This document shows positions 46,455 to 61,779 of a DNA stretch of 64,000 nt, piece after piece; the first letter of the stretch is position 1, and every line of letters starts with the position of its first letter. The notes beneath the pieces are model-generated. The model was not told the origin of the DNA. It was given only the letters and a program-made list of their open reading frames with translations, and searched no databases. The position numbers and the translations under genes are program-made. This DNA is from Umboniibacter marinipuniceus. GTDB taxonomy: Bacteria > Pseudomonadota > Gammaproteobacteria > Pseudomonadales > DSM-25080. Where the stretch lies: positions 142,645 to 206,644 of the forward strand of contig NZ_REFJ01000001.1 of the NCBI RefSeq assembly GCF_003688415.1, in the 5' to 3' direction.

Positions 46455-48926
46455 CTAAAAGATATCCTCCAGATCCCGACTCTGTTGAACCTCATCCGAT
46501 TGGTAGAGGTCCTGAATAGCATCAGGTTCGTACTCAGGCAGTAGCTCACGACGGAAGTATTCTTGCACGCTATTCTGGCTATCACGAGTGCGCAGCCCGT
46601 TCTCGGGGTTAATTCGCACTGAGACAACACCGTCAGGGATGGGGCGCTCATAAATCGGTTCGTCGGCCAGAGCTGCCCGCATATAGTCTATCCAGATAGG
46701 GAGCGCCGCAGAGCCGCCATATTCGCGCGAGCCGAGCTTTTGCGTGCTGTCGTAACCCACCCAAACCGTGGTTGCTACGTGGCGTTGATAGCCAGAGAAC
46801 CAGGCATCAACTGGCCCATTGGTGGTGCCCGTTTTCCCGCCGATATCTGGTCGCTCTAGGACGCGAGCTCGTCGGCCCGTGCCACGTTGGATAACGTCCT
46901 TCAGAATACTATCAAGAATGAAATTAGCGCGTTCATCGAGCACTCTTGGCGCATAAGCTGGGGCGTCGTTCTCAGCTTCGGTTTCAAAGTCCGAGAGTGA
47001 TAACGCCTCAAATTCGTCCTCTTTTGCCTGTGCCTGAAGTCGATCTCGCTCACATTGTATGTCGCAAACAACCACGCGTGGATGCTCAAATACCTTGCGT
47101 CCCGTGCGGTCTTCTACTCGGTCGATGACAAACGGTTGGACGTGGTAACCGCCGTTCGCCAATACCGCGTAGCTCTCCGCCATCTTCATTGGCGTGGTGC
47201 CATATGAGCCAAGCGCAATTGACACGTAAGCTGGCAGATTTCGGCGTTCAAAGCCAAAGCGTGAGATAAAGCTGCGAGTGGGATTAATCCCCATTTGCTG
47301 CACTAGGCGAATAGACACCATGTTGCGACTGCGATACAGGGCCTCTCGCAAACGAATGGGACCGCTGAAACGGCCCCCGTCATTGGTGGGGCGCCAGATA
47401 TTTTCGCCACCGGCATCGGCAATGACGACTGGGGAGTCGTTGATCATGGTAGCGGCAGTCATGCCGCTCTCTAGCGCCGCCGAGTAGATGAGCGGCTTGA
47501 AGCTAGATCCAGGCTGACGAATCGCCTTCTGAGCACGGTTAAATTTGCTGAGGAAATAATCGTAACCGCCAACTAGTGCGCGCACACTGCCGTCGTTCGG
47601 AGACAGCGAAACTAGCGCCGCTTGGGCGTCAGGTATCTGGACAATGGCGTCACGAGTTTCGTTGAGTCGAACAACGTCGCCTACGGCAAAGACTTCGGCC
47701 AAACTTACTGGGGTGTTGCCACGAAGGTCTTCGCTAATGAAACGACGAAAATCTGACAGGTCTTCGCGATAATCTAGGACGATTTGCTCACCTGCGGCGG
47801 TGACTAAAGTAATTATGCCGCTCTCTAAGCTGAGAATGGCAGCTGGGATCTTGCCGCCGATTTCTCGGATATCGGCGAGTCGGGAGCTCCAGACTTCGGC
47901 ATTAGGCTCCCAATCTGCTGGCGCAGGGTTGTCTGAGCTCCATTGGCTAAGCGTGGACTCAGCTCCTCGGTAGCCCTTTCGTGCATCAAATTCGTCTAGT
48001 CCATTGATAACACTCTGCTGGGCAACCTGTTGTAGCGTGCTGTCAATGGTAGTGTACACACGGTATCCAGCGCTCTGATAACTTGGGCCATAAGTCTCTT
48101 CAGCGAACTGCCGCGCCATTTCGGCAACAAACGGAGCGTGAACATCCACCACTACATCATGTATGCCTGCTGAGACAGGCTGGGCAATAGCTTCTGAGTA
48201 GTCTGCCTGAGTGATGTAGTTTAGCTCCAGCATTCGTCCTAAAATCCAGTCTCGGCGAATTCGTGCGCGATCTGGATTGACGATAGGGTTAAAAATACTT
48301 GGGCCTTTCGGTAGGCCGGCAATCATCGCAACCTGTGCAAGGCTTAGTTCGGAAATAGGCTTGCCGTAATACACTTCGGCAGCAGCTTGTATCCCGTAGG
48401 CGCGCTTTCCGAGGAAGATCTTGTTGACGTAGAGCTGGAAGATTTCGTCTTTACTTAATTGCTGCTCAATTTGGTACGACAGTAAGATTTCGGAAAACTT
48501 GCGGGTGAAGGTTTGGCCGCGGTGAAGATAAATATTACGCGCCACCTGCATAGTGATGGTTGAGCCACCGCCTTGAATTTCGCCGGTGCTAGCGAGTTGC
48601 ACCACAGCCCTAGCGATACCTCGGTAGTCTACGCCACTGTGTTCAAAGAATCGGTCGTCTTCAGCTGCGAGGAAGGCATTTACCACTACTTCTGGGATGT
48701 CTTCTGCTAGGATAGGGATACGTTTCTGCTCGCCAAAGACCCCAATCAGTTTATTATCTCGTGAATAAACCATGAGTGGTGTTTGCATCTGAATATCGTT
48801 GAGCTCTTGCAACGGTGGCAGTTTTGGGCTCAGATAGAGGTATATGCCAGCTGCTGCCATGATGCCACCACCTAAAACGGCGGTGACAGACCAGAGAATA
48901 AAACGTATAAAAGCGGGTAGCTGCAT
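46455..48926 (-). CDS. mrcA: Penicillin-binding protein 1A
   Basis: Bifunctional peptidoglycan synthase of 823 residues. An N-terminal membrane anchor (about 7-32) precedes the glycosyltransferase domain, whose catalytic Glu89 lies in AAEDDRFFEHSG. An inserted OB-like domain follows. The transpeptidase domain has Ser474 in GSSFKP, SRN in RSRNMVS and KTG in GGKTGTTNGP. I start at ATG 48924-48926, which gives a normal anchor; a GTG 18 codons upstream is possible. It is divergent from pilM, the conserved order in Pseudomonas and many relatives. Confidence 0.96.
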   Translation of the reverse strand: MQLPAFIRFILWSVTAVLGGGIMAAAGIYLYLSPKLPPLQELNDIQMQTPLMVYSRDNKLIGVFGEQKRIPILAEDIPEVVVNAFLAAEDDRFFEHSGVDYRGIARAVVQLASTGEIQGGGSTITMQVARNIYLHRGQTFTRKFSEILLSYQIEQQLSKDEIFQLYVNKIFLGKRAYGIQAAAEVYYGKPISELSLAQVAMIAGLPKGPSIFNPIVNPDRARIRRDWILGRMLELNYITQADYSEAIAQPVSAGIHDVVVDVHAPFVAEMARQFAEETYGPSYQSAGYRVYTTIDSTLQQVAQQSVINGLDEFDARKGYRGAESTLSQWSSDNPAPADWEPNAEVWSSRLADIREIGGKIPAAILSLESGIITLVTAAGEQIVLDYREDLSDFRRFISEDLRGNTPVSLAEVFAVGDVVRLNETRDAIVQIPDAQAALVSLSPNDGSVRALVGGYDYFLSKFNRAQKAIRQPGSSFKPLIYSAALESGMTAATMINDSPVVIADAGGENIWRPTNDGGRFSGPIRLREALYRSRNMVSIRLVQQMGINPTRSFISRFGFERRNLPAYVSIALGSYGTTPMKMAESYAVLANGGYHVQPFVIDRVEDRTGRKVFEHPRVVVCDIQCERDRLQAQAKEDEFEALSLSDFETEAENDAPAYAPRVLDERANFILDSILKDVIQRGTGRRARVLERPDIGGKTGTTNGPVDAWFSGYQRHVATTVWVGYDSTQKLGSREYGGSAALPIWIDYMRAALADEPIYERPIPDGVVSVRINPENGLRTRDSQNSVQEYFRRELLPEYEPDAIQDLYQSDEVQQSRDLEDIF

Positions 48927-49147
48927 AGTAAAAGTCGATAATCCAAAAGTAGTTACAAGTTGCCTAGTGCAGTTTAACACTGGGACTCGGGAATAAAAAT
49001 ATACTTACCAATCCGTAGCGTAAAGGCGAGTACTTTCGCAGTATATCGTGCTTTTGTGGCCGAGCTGACGAACGTATCACATTTGCGCCGCGAATTTTGT
49101 GTAAGATAACATGACTGAATAACATTTCTTCGTTAGGAATCGAAATA
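48927..49147. promoter_or_regulatory. mrcA/pilM divergent promoter region
   Basis: This 221-bp gap must hold promoters for mrcA (minus) and pilMNOPQ (plus). The best minus-strand -10 is TATACT at 49040-49045, with a weak -35. On the plus strand TAAGAT or TAACAT near 49120-49130 may serve pilM, preceded by a poor -35. No coding capacity is evident. Confidence 0.3.
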
Positions 49148-50224
49148 ATGAGTTTAAAGGGGCTGTTTGCAAAACCCCAACGTCGCCTTCTAGGCCTCGA
49201 TATCAGCTCAACGGCAGTGAAGTTGCTGGAGCTGAGTAAGTCGGGAGACAAGTACCGAATAGAAGCCTATGGCGTTCTCGGTATGCCAGAGGGTGCTGTT
49301 GTTGATCGCACCATCAAGGACCCTGATGCAGTATCTAGCGTCATTCGTAAGTTGGTTTCAAGAACGGGAACCAAGTTAAAAGGGGCTGCCGTTGCGGTGA
49401 CGGGATCTTCAGTGATCATCAAGCGACTACAAATGCCAGCAGGGCTTTCTGAGGCGGAGTTAGCGACCCGTATCATTATGGACGCTGAGCAATATATCAC
49501 CTTCCCTATCGAAGAGGTCTCACTAGATTTTGAAGTGCTGGGGCCTTCGCAAACCGAAGGTCAGCTGGACATACTTCTTGTTGCTTGTCGCTCCGAGAAT
49601 GTAGATATGCTAACTGAAGTGGTTTCAGCGGCGGGTTTGGTGCCAGAAGTCGTTGATGTAGAGGTCTTCGCGCTGACCCGAGCGTTTAGTTTTGTGGCGC
49701 CGCAACTCGAGGCCGATAAAGACTCGGCAATCGCGCTGTTTGATATTGGTGCTACCGCAACTAATATTACGGTTATTCAGGGTGGCGGCACTGGCGTACC
49801 TCGGGAGGTGAACTTCGGTGGTCACCTTCTCACAGATCAGATTATGCAGCGCTATGGTCTCTCACTCGAGGAAGCTGGGCAGGCGAAACGTTTAGGCGGT
49901 TTGCCTGATGACTATCAGTCAGAGGTTCTTGCGCCATGGATTGAAGATGCCGTAGATCAGCTGCAAAGTAACTTGCGGAACTATGTTTCTGCGGCGTCAA
50001 TTAGTGAGGTTGATTACGTTGTCTTGGCGGGTGGTGGCGCAGCTATCCCTGGCTTAGCGGAGGCTTTTGAAGCCCGAACAGGAATTCAGAGTTTTGTTGC
50101 CGACCCCTTCGCTCGGGTGAATTTTGCCAAGCGGATTAACAAACGTGCGCTCCAGTCAGATGCTCAGGCAATGACCGTAGCAACAGGTTTAGCGATGTGG
50201 AGTTTTATTGATGGCAAACATTAA
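49148..50224 (+). CDS. pilM: Type IV pilus assembly ATPase-fold protein PilM
   Basis: A cytoplasmic actin/FtsA-like protein of 358 residues that binds the N-terminal tail of PilN and links the pilus alignment complex to the inner platform. The nucleotide-fold motifs are LLGLDISSTAVKLLEL near the start, ALFDIGATATNITV in the middle and VVLAGGGAAIPGLAEAF near the end. It heads the pilMNOPQ operon and overlaps pilN by 14 bp. Confidence 0.97.
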   Translation: MSLKGLFAKPQRRLLGLDISSTAVKLLELSKSGDKYRIEAYGVLGMPEGAVVDRTIKDPDAVSSVIRKLVSRTGTKLKGAAVAVTGSSVIIKRLQMPAGLSEAELATRIIMDAEQYITFPIEEVSLDFEVLGPSQTEGQLDILLVACRSENVDMLTEVVSAAGLVPEVVDVEVFALTRAFSFVAPQLEADKDSAIALFDIGATATNITVIQGGGTGVPREVNFGGHLLTDQIMQRYGLSLEEAGQAKRLGGLPDDYQSEVLAPWIEDAVDQLQSNLRNYVSAASISEVDYVVLAGGGAAIPGLAEAFEARTGIQSFVADPFARVNFAKRINKRALQSDAQAMTVATGLAMWSFIDGKH

Positions 50225-50777
50225 CCTACTCCCGTGGCGTGATAAACGCCGCGAGCTAAAGAAGAAAGAGTTTATCCAGGTTTGCTTCCTTGTTCTTGTT
50301 GCCGTGGTGGGTGTGCTCTTCGCTGTGTCTCAGTGGTATTCAGCGGCGCAGGACAACCAGGCGCAGCGCAATGCGCTATTGGACAATGAAATTAGGCAGT
50401 TGCGTTTGCAGGTCAATGAAATTAGGTCATTGCGAGAACAAAAGCAGGAAATGATTGACCGCATGACGGTCATTCAAAGCCTCCAGGGTGATCGACCAAT
50501 GATTGTTCATCTATTTGACCAATTGGCGAGAACCTTGCCGCAGGGTGTTTTCTACAACACGGTTAAGCGTGAGGGTAATCGGATTCAAATCGTTGGTATC
50601 GCTGAGTCAAGTGCTCGTATCTCAGCTCTGATAAGACGCCTTGAGGCTTCAGAGTGGTTTGCCGATCCGCGTCCAACAGAGATTAAGGCAGCGCCCCAAT
50701 ACGGTGAGTTCGCCAGTCAGTTCAGTCTAGTAGTCCAGATTACTAAGCCGAAGCAAGATGAAGAGGAGGATAGCTAA
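50211..50777 (+). CDS. pilN: Type IV pilus alignment protein PilN
   Basis: Inner-membrane protein of 188 residues. The cytoplasmic tail MANINLLPWRDKRRE carries the INLLPWR motif that docks into PilM. One membrane helix follows (about 20-42), then a coiled coil and a small periplasmic ferredoxin-like domain that pairs with PilO. ATG 50211 is the better start; a TTG one codon earlier also opens the frame. Confidence 0.96.
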   Translation: MANINLLPWRDKRRELKKKEFIQVCFLVLVAVVGVLFAVSQWYSAAQDNQAQRNALLDNEIRQLRLQVNEIRSLREQKQEMIDRMTVIQSLQGDRPMIVHLFDQLARTLPQGVFYNTVKREGNRIQIVGIAESSARISALIRRLEASEWFADPRPTEIKAAPQYGEFASQFSLVVQITKPKQDEEEDS

Positions 50778-51386
50778 ATGTCATTACAGGAATCGCTATC
50801 CAAGCTAAACGAGATTGATATCAATGATCTCGATTTTGAGAATATTGGTACGTGGTCAATTGGTGGACGAATCGTCGTTTGGGTTCTGCTTGCGGTGATC
50901 ATCGCCGGTGCTGGCTACTGGTTTGTTATTCAGCCGCAGATTGATGAGCTTGAACGCGCTCAAAGCCAGGAGGTTGAAAAGCGACGTCAGTTTGAGTCGA
51001 TGGCCGCCCAAGCTTCAAGTATCGATGTGTATCGAGCCCAGCTCGTTGAGATTGAGCAGTCGTTCTCTGCGCTGTTATCTCAGCTTCCATCCGAAACCGA
51101 AGTGCCAGGCCTTTTGGATGATATTTCCGAGTCCGGAATTAACAGTGGCCTATCCTTCAAAAATATTCAGTTACGCCCTGAGCAAGTGCGCGAATACTAT
51201 GTAGAGCTACCCATTCAGATCACGGTTTCCGGTGGCTACCACGATATGGGTACCTTCGTAAGTGGCGTAGCGGGGTTGTCGCGAATTGTGACACTTCACA
51301 ACTTCGATATCAGCGGCAGTAACCCTGATGATCTAAAAATGGAAATTACCGCCAGCACCTACCGTTACAAGGGAGGTGACGAATAA
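50778..51386 (+). CDS. pilO: Type IV pilus alignment protein PilO
   Basis: Partner of PilN, 202 residues, with a short cytoplasmic N-terminus, a membrane helix (about 31-51, VWVLLAVIIAGAGYWFVIQP), a coiled coil and a periplasmic domain including PSETEVPGLLDDISESG. It starts directly after the pilN stop and overlaps the pilP ATG by 1 bp (TAATG). Confidence 0.96.
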   Translation: MSLQESLSKLNEIDINDLDFENIGTWSIGGRIVVWVLLAVIIAGAGYWFVIQPQIDELERAQSQEVEKRRQFESMAAQASSIDVYRAQLVEIEQSFSALLSQLPSETEVPGLLDDISESGINSGLSFKNIQLRPEQVREYYVELPIQITVSGGYHDMGTFVSGVAGLSRIVTLHNFDISGSNPDDLKMEITASTYRYKGGDE

Positions 51387-51928
51387 TGAAGAAGTCACTC
51401 CTCAGCAGTTTGGCGTTAGTGATCGCTCTGAGCGGCTGTGCTGCCGATCAGTCTGACCTTCAAGGGTATGTGAATCAAGTCAAAGCCCGGCCAGCCGGTC
51501 GCGTTGAACCGCTTCCTGAGTTCGCGCCCTACGAGACTTTTGTTTACGCAGCATCGGGGCGACGCGCACCATTCGAGCCGCCTGTTTCAGCAGAACAGAT
51601 GTTGGCGCAGCGCGCGGCACAAGTCAGTGAAATTCAACCTCCGGTTGATCACACGCCGCAACCACTTGAATTATATGCCATCTCAGATTTACGAATGATT
51701 GGCTACGTTGACCATCAGGGTTCGCGCTGGGCAACACTTCAGGATGGGTCGGGCTCGGTTCATCGCATTGGGGTGGGTAGCTATATTGGTAAGAACTATG
51801 GTCGCATCACCAAAATAACGTCAACACATATTGAATTACTCGAAATTGTTCCCAACGGTCCACGCTCATGGATTGAGCGGCCCCGCACCATTCAAATGGT
51901 CGGGTTGGAACAATTGGGCAGCAACTAA
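51386..51928 (+). CDS. pilP: Pilotin-like lipoprotein PilP
   Basis: Inner-membrane lipoprotein of 180 residues that joins PilN/PilO to the secretin PilQ. The lipobox ALSGC places the acylated Cys at residue 18. The unstructured linker (about 20-75) is followed by a beta-sandwich HR domain (LRMIGYVDHQGSRWATLQDGSGSVHRIGVGSYIGKNYGRI region). Confidence 0.95.
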   Translation: MKKSLLSSLALVIALSGCAADQSDLQGYVNQVKARPAGRVEPLPEFAPYETFVYAASGRRAPFEPPVSAEQMLAQRAAQVSEIQPPVDHTPQPLELYAISDLRMIGYVDHQGSRWATLQDGSGSVHRIGVGSYIGKNYGRITKITSTHIELLEIVPNGPRSWIERPRTIQMVGLEQLGSN

Positions 51929-51943
51929 AAAGAGAGACTAGAG

Positions 51944-54016
51944 ATGATCCGTCAAACTAAAATTGCATTGACTATGCTGGCAAGCGCGCTGACTTCAGCA
52001 CCGCTGCTAGCAACGGAATTGACGAATGTTGAATTCAACACCTTGCCCGGCGAGCAGCTAGAAGCGGTACTCACGTTTGATACCGCTGCACCTTCTGCCT
52101 CCGGTTACCTTATGGAGTCTCCCGCTCGGATTATTGTTGATCTGCCCGATACGGACAACGGCGTTGATCAACGCCGTTTCAACCTATCGGGCGATGTAGC
52201 AACTAGCGCCATGCTGCTGTCTACCGACGAAAAAACCCGTTTAGTTTTCAACCTTAGCGGAGCGGGCCAGTATGAAATGCTGACGCGCGGTAATAAGGTG
52301 TCAGTGATCATTGAGAAACCCATTGCCACCGCCAGCTCAGGGGGAATGACACAACAATTTGCTAGCGCTTCAACGTCCAATAATCAGCTTGATGGTTTCG
52401 ATTTCCGACGCGGTGATCGCGGTGAGGGTAACGTCATTCTGGACTTGGGTAGCTCAAGTGCTAACGTAAACGTCGAGTCTCGCGGTAGCGACATTGTTGC
52501 CACAATTCCAAACTACACCGTGCCGGCAAGACTACTAAATCGAATGGACGTTGTGGATTTTGCCACACCGGTAAGCCTCGTCTCATTTGAGCAGCGTGGC
52601 CGAGATGCAGTGGTGACAATTAGCACCTCTGATGATTTCGATATGTCAGCCTACCAAGCGAATGATGAGTTTGTGGTGAGCGTAGCGCCGTTGACACGTG
52701 AACAACGTGCAGAGCGCGAAGCCGAATTCGCCTACCAGGGCGAGACCTTAAGCTTTAACTTCCAAAATATTGAGATCCGCTCACTACTGCAGATTATTGC
52801 TGATATTACTCAGCTTAACCTGGTAGCGAGTGATAGCGTTCAAGGTGATATCACGCTACGCCTAGTTAATGTTCCATGGGATCAAGCGCTTGACTTAGTA
52901 CTGAAAACTAAAGGTCTAGATAAGCGACTCATTGGTAACGTTTTGATGGTTGCGCCAGCGGCAGAAATCGCTGAGCGAGAGCGAGTAGAACTTCAGAATA
53001 GTATCGATCTTGAGCAGCTAGCACCGCTCTACACTGAGCACTTTGAGGTGAATTACGCGGATGCAGCGGAAATTAACGCCTTGTTCCAGCAGATGAATGA
53101 AGAGACTGCCTCTGGTCTCCTTAGCGGTCGCGGTAGTGTCATTGTAGATGAGCGCACTAACTCAATCATTATGAGTGACACTCAGGCTAAATTAATGGAG
53201 TTTCGCGAGCTACTGCATAAGCTAGATATTCCGGTTCGTCAGGTATCTATCGAAGCACGAATCGTGCTGGCTAGCACGGGCTTCAGTCGTGATCTTGGTG
53301 TTCGTTGGGGTTATGACTACGCACGTGACGTAGGCGGTGGTGATATCGGTATTGGCACAGGTACCGTAGATGGCGTGGTAGATATCGTTAACGGCGACCC
53401 TCTCAGCTACGGTGATGCACCAGGCGGCCTCGTGGTTGATTTGGCCGCTACACCATCCGCAGGTACGGCTTCTTCTTTTGCTGTGGGTCTGCTCTCTTCG
53501 GGTGGAAACTTCCTGACTCTCGAGCTTTCGGCGCTGGAAGCCGAAGGTCGTGGTGAGGTGATCTCGCAGCCAAAAGTGATTGCGGGTAACCAGCAAACCG
53601 CAGTAATTCAATCGGGTTCGGAGATTCCCTACCAGCAGGCAACGTCAAGTGGTGCAACGGCTGTTCAGTTCAAGGAAGCGACCTTGAAGTTGGAAGTGAC
53701 GCCGCAGATTACGCCTGACAACCGAATCATTATGCAGTTAGTCATTAACAAAGACTCGATTGGTGAAGTGGTCGCGGGCGTACCAACCATTGATGTCACT
53801 CAGTTGGAGACTCAGGTCATTGCAGATAATGGACAAACCATTGTTTTAGGTGGCATTTTTGAGCAAGCTGTGGTCGAATCGGAAGCGAAGACACCAATTC
53901 TTGGTGATCTACCGCTAATCGGGCATCTGTTCAAGCAAACGAGCCGTCAGAATGATAAGCAAGAAACGCTTATCTTCATTACGCCACGTATTCTGGAGAC
54001 GCCCCTAGAAAGCTAA
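51944..54016 (+). CDS. pilQ: Type IV pilus secretin PilQ
   Basis: Outer-membrane secretin of 690 residues through which the pilus exits. After a signal peptide (about 1-23) come two AMIN domains (about 25-245), which bind peptidoglycan. N-domains follow (about 265-430, with SFNFQNIEIRSLLQIIADIT). The secretin barrel (about 445-685) contains the conserved VITPQITPDN-like and VLGGIFEQ segments and ends near ETLIFITPRIL. It is the last pilMNOPQ gene, 10 bp before aroK. Confidence 0.97.
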   Translation: MIRQTKIALTMLASALTSAPLLATELTNVEFNTLPGEQLEAVLTFDTAAPSASGYLMESPARIIVDLPDTDNGVDQRRFNLSGDVATSAMLLSTDEKTRLVFNLSGAGQYEMLTRGNKVSVIIEKPIATASSGGMTQQFASASTSNNQLDGFDFRRGDRGEGNVILDLGSSSANVNVESRGSDIVATIPNYTVPARLLNRMDVVDFATPVSLVSFEQRGRDAVVTISTSDDFDMSAYQANDEFVVSVAPLTREQRAEREAEFAYQGETLSFNFQNIEIRSLLQIIADITQLNLVASDSVQGDITLRLVNVPWDQALDLVLKTKGLDKRLIGNVLMVAPAAEIAERERVELQNSIDLEQLAPLYTEHFEVNYADAAEINALFQQMNEETASGLLSGRGSVIVDERTNSIIMSDTQAKLMEFRELLHKLDIPVRQVSIEARIVLASTGFSRDLGVRWGYDYARDVGGGDIGIGTGTVDGVVDIVNGDPLSYGDAPGGLVVDLAATPSAGTASSFAVGLLSSGGNFLTLELSALEAEGRGEVISQPKVIAGNQQTAVIQSGSEIPYQQATSSGATAVQFKEATLKLEVTPQITPDNRIIMQLVINKDSIGEVVAGVPTIDVTQLETQVIADNGQTIVLGGIFEQAVVESEAKTPILGDLPLIGHLFKQTSRQNDKQETLIFITPRILETPLES

Positions 54017-54026
54017 TAGGGTAGGA

Positions 54027-54557
54027 ATGAAGTCTCGTCAGAATATATTTCTAATTGGGCCAATGGGAGTAGGAAAGACTACCATTGGCCGATTACTTGC
54101 CGATCGCTTAGGTCGGCATTTTTATGACACCGACCGAGTCGTTGAAGAGCGAACAGGTGCCGATATTCCTTGGATTTTTGACGTTGAGGGCGAGGCTGGA
54201 TTTCGTCGGAGAGAGCAGGCCGTCTGTGCGGAATTGGCGCAGGAACAGGCGCTGGTTATCGCGACGGGTGGCGGTATTGTCATCAACGAAGAAAATAGAA
54301 AGGCAATCCGTCGCGACGGAATTGTTATCTTCCTCTCGGCAACGGTCGACCAACTCGTAGATCGCACCGCTAAAGACACCCGACGTCCACTGCTACAGAA
54401 CGATAATCCAAGAAACGTCATTGCTGAAATTTTCGAAACTCGTCTTCCCCTCTACCAAGAACTTGCAGATATTACGGTTGCGACCGATAGGTCAGCGCCA
54501 CGCCTTTTGGTGAACGATATTCTGCGCCAGCTGGATCAACATAATGAAAACGCTTAA
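54027..54557 (+). CDS. aroK: Shikimate kinase
   Basis: Phosphorylates shikimate in aromatic amino acid synthesis, 176 residues. The P-loop GPMGVGKTT is at 11-19, the shikimate-binding Asp lies in [13 protein letters not shown], and FRRREQ and ATGGGIV supply the other substrate contacts. The gene order pilQ-aroK-aroB is widely conserved. It overlaps aroB by 14 bp. Confidence 0.97.
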   Translation: MKSRQNIFLIGPMGVGKTTIGRLLADRLGRHFYDTDRVVEERTGADIPWIFDVEGEAGFRRREQAVCAELAQEQALVIATGGGIVINEENRKAIRRDGIVIFLSATVDQLVDRTAKDTRRPLLQNDNPRNVIAEIFETRLPLYQELADITVATDRSAPRLLVNDILRQLDQHNENA

Positions 54558-55629
54558 TGTCGACCTCGATGAACGTAGTTACCCAATCTACATAGGCTCA
54601 GATCTGTTATCGCAGCGAGTCTTGTTCGATGCACATATTCGCGCTAAACAAGTTTGTATAGTTACCAATGAAACCTTGGCCGATAGCTATGCGAAGCAGG
54701 TTGCCGCAACTTTAAGTGATTACCAACTAACTACAGTGGTGCTGCCTGACGGTGAAGCTTTTAAGACGTTGGATACGCTGCAGCGAATCTTCGATCAACT
54801 CCTTGAGCAAAGGCATAATCGAACCACTACGCTAATTGCTATTGGTGGCGGCGTAGTGGGCGATATGACGGGCTTCGCCGCTGCGTGTTATCAGCGTGGC
54901 GTTGATTTCATTCAGGTTCCTACCACCTTGTTATCGCAGGTTGACTCGTCGGTTGGCGGCAAAACCGGCGTTAATCATCCGGCGGGGAAGAATATGATTG
55001 GGGCTTTTTACCAGCCTCAGGCAGTCGCCATCGATCTGACGGTGCTCACCACGCTGCCCGCGCGCGAATTGTCAGCGGGTCTCGCTGAGGTCATCAAATA
55101 CGGTCTAATCTGGGATCATGAATTCTTTGAGTGGCTAGAAGAAAATATGGAGGCGCTACGACAGTGCAATCTGACGCTAATGGAATACGCTATCCAGCAA
55201 TCTTGTGCGATTAAAGCGCAAGTGGTAGCTGCGGATGAGCGTGAAGGCGGCCTGCGGGCTATCTTGAATCTAGGGCATACCTTTGGACACGCGATTGAAA
55301 CTCACCAGGGCTACGGCGCTTGGCTTCATGGGGAGGCCGTAGGCACGGGTATGGTTGTGGCAGCAGAACTCTCTGCCGTGCGTGGTTACATCAGCAGCAC
55401 CTTTGTTGCGCGAATTCGAAAGTTGATGGCGGCCGCAGGCCTACCGATTCATATCCCTTCAGCAATGACAAATGAAGAGTTTCTGCAGCTAATGGCTGTA
55501 GATAAAAAGGTATTAGACGGCCGTCTACGCCTAATACTCAACGTTGATCACGGCAAAAGTGCCATTTTTGACGATATTACCGAAGAATCTGTTAAAGTAG
55601 CGCTTGATCGTTGCCGAAAGGAAATTTGA
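54544..55629 (+). CDS. aroB: 3-dehydroquinate synthase
   Basis: Converts DAHP to 3-dehydroquinate, second step of the shikimate pathway, using NAD and a divalent metal; 361 residues. The NAD loop is [14 protein letters not shown], the phosphate site [17 protein letters not shown], and the metal ligands include the His of [11 protein letters not shown]. It overlaps aroK. In Pseudomonas and E. coli a damX-type SPOR gene follows; here gltB follows directly. Confidence 0.97.
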   Translation: MKTLNVDLDERSYPIYIGSDLLSQRVLFDAHIRAKQVCIVTNETLADSYAKQVAATLSDYQLTTVVLPDGEAFKTLDTLQRIFDQLLEQRHNRTTTLIAIGGGVVGDMTGFAAACYQRGVDFIQVPTTLLSQVDSSVGGKTGVNHPAGKNMIGAFYQPQAVAIDLTVLTTLPARELSAGLAEVIKYGLIWDHEFFEWLEENMEALRQCNLTLMEYAIQQSCAIKAQVVAADEREGGLRAILNLGHTFGHAIETHQGYGAWLHGEAVGTGMVVAAELSAVRGYISSTFVARIRKLMAAAGLPIHIPSAMTNEEFLQLMAVDKKVLDGRLRLILNVDHGKSAIFDDITEESVKVALDRCRKEI

Positions 55630-55643
55630 TTCGGTACGCGCCC

Positions 55644-55674
55644 GAGAGCATACGCCCGTGAAAACGGGCCTCTC
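55644..55674 (+). other. Stem-loop in the aroB-gltB gap
   Basis: GCCCGT-GAAA-ACGGGC (55654-55669) is a perfect 6-bp stem capped by a GAAA tetraloop, and GAGAG/CTCTC (55644-55648, 55670-55674) can extend it past a bulge. No U-run follows, so it is not a standard terminator. A 10-bp palindrome AGTGTACACT (55749-55758) lies further on. The gap 55630-55829 otherwise shows no gene and probably holds the gltBD promoter. Confidence 0.38.
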
Positions 55675-55829
55675 CGCTAGGTAGCCGCACGCATAACCAC
55701 ACGTTACAAGGTGCATTGTAAGTCGTAATAGCCCGTATCTTCGCAATTAGTGTACACTGCGAGGTCCGTGATCTCTCGCGTGCCTACCCGAGAATGCTTC
55801 ACCCAGTCTACTGTTTCCGAGGGGATCCC

Positions 55830-61698
<5,869 letters not shown>

Positions 61699-61715
61699 TA
61701 TTCAGGGCTTTTTTA

Positions 61716-61768
61716 CTTCACAGGCTTTCTGTTGGCGACGTTTTGTACGACAATAGGCGCCTGTGAAG
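61716..61768 (+). promoter_or_regulatory. 10-bp inverted repeat flanking the hemE leader
   Basis: CTTCACAGGC (61716-61725) and GCCTGTGAAG (61759-61768) are perfect complements with a 33-nt loop. The second arm runs into the hemE Shine-Dalgarno region GAAGAAGGAG (61766-61775). In RNA the stem would partly cover the ribosome site, so it may control hemE translation or read-through from gltBD. Confidence 0.5.
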
Positions 61769-61779
61769 AAGGAGCCCTT

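Noticed and set aside
46316..46519. Small plus-strand frame downstream of fba
   Set aside because: It begins inside the terminator hairpin and runs into the 3' end of mrcA on the other strand; no ribosome site.
48964..49251. Minus-strand frame overlapping the start of pilM
   Set aside because: It lacks similarity to any family I know and overlaps the well-supported PilM N-terminus; read as a shadow frame.
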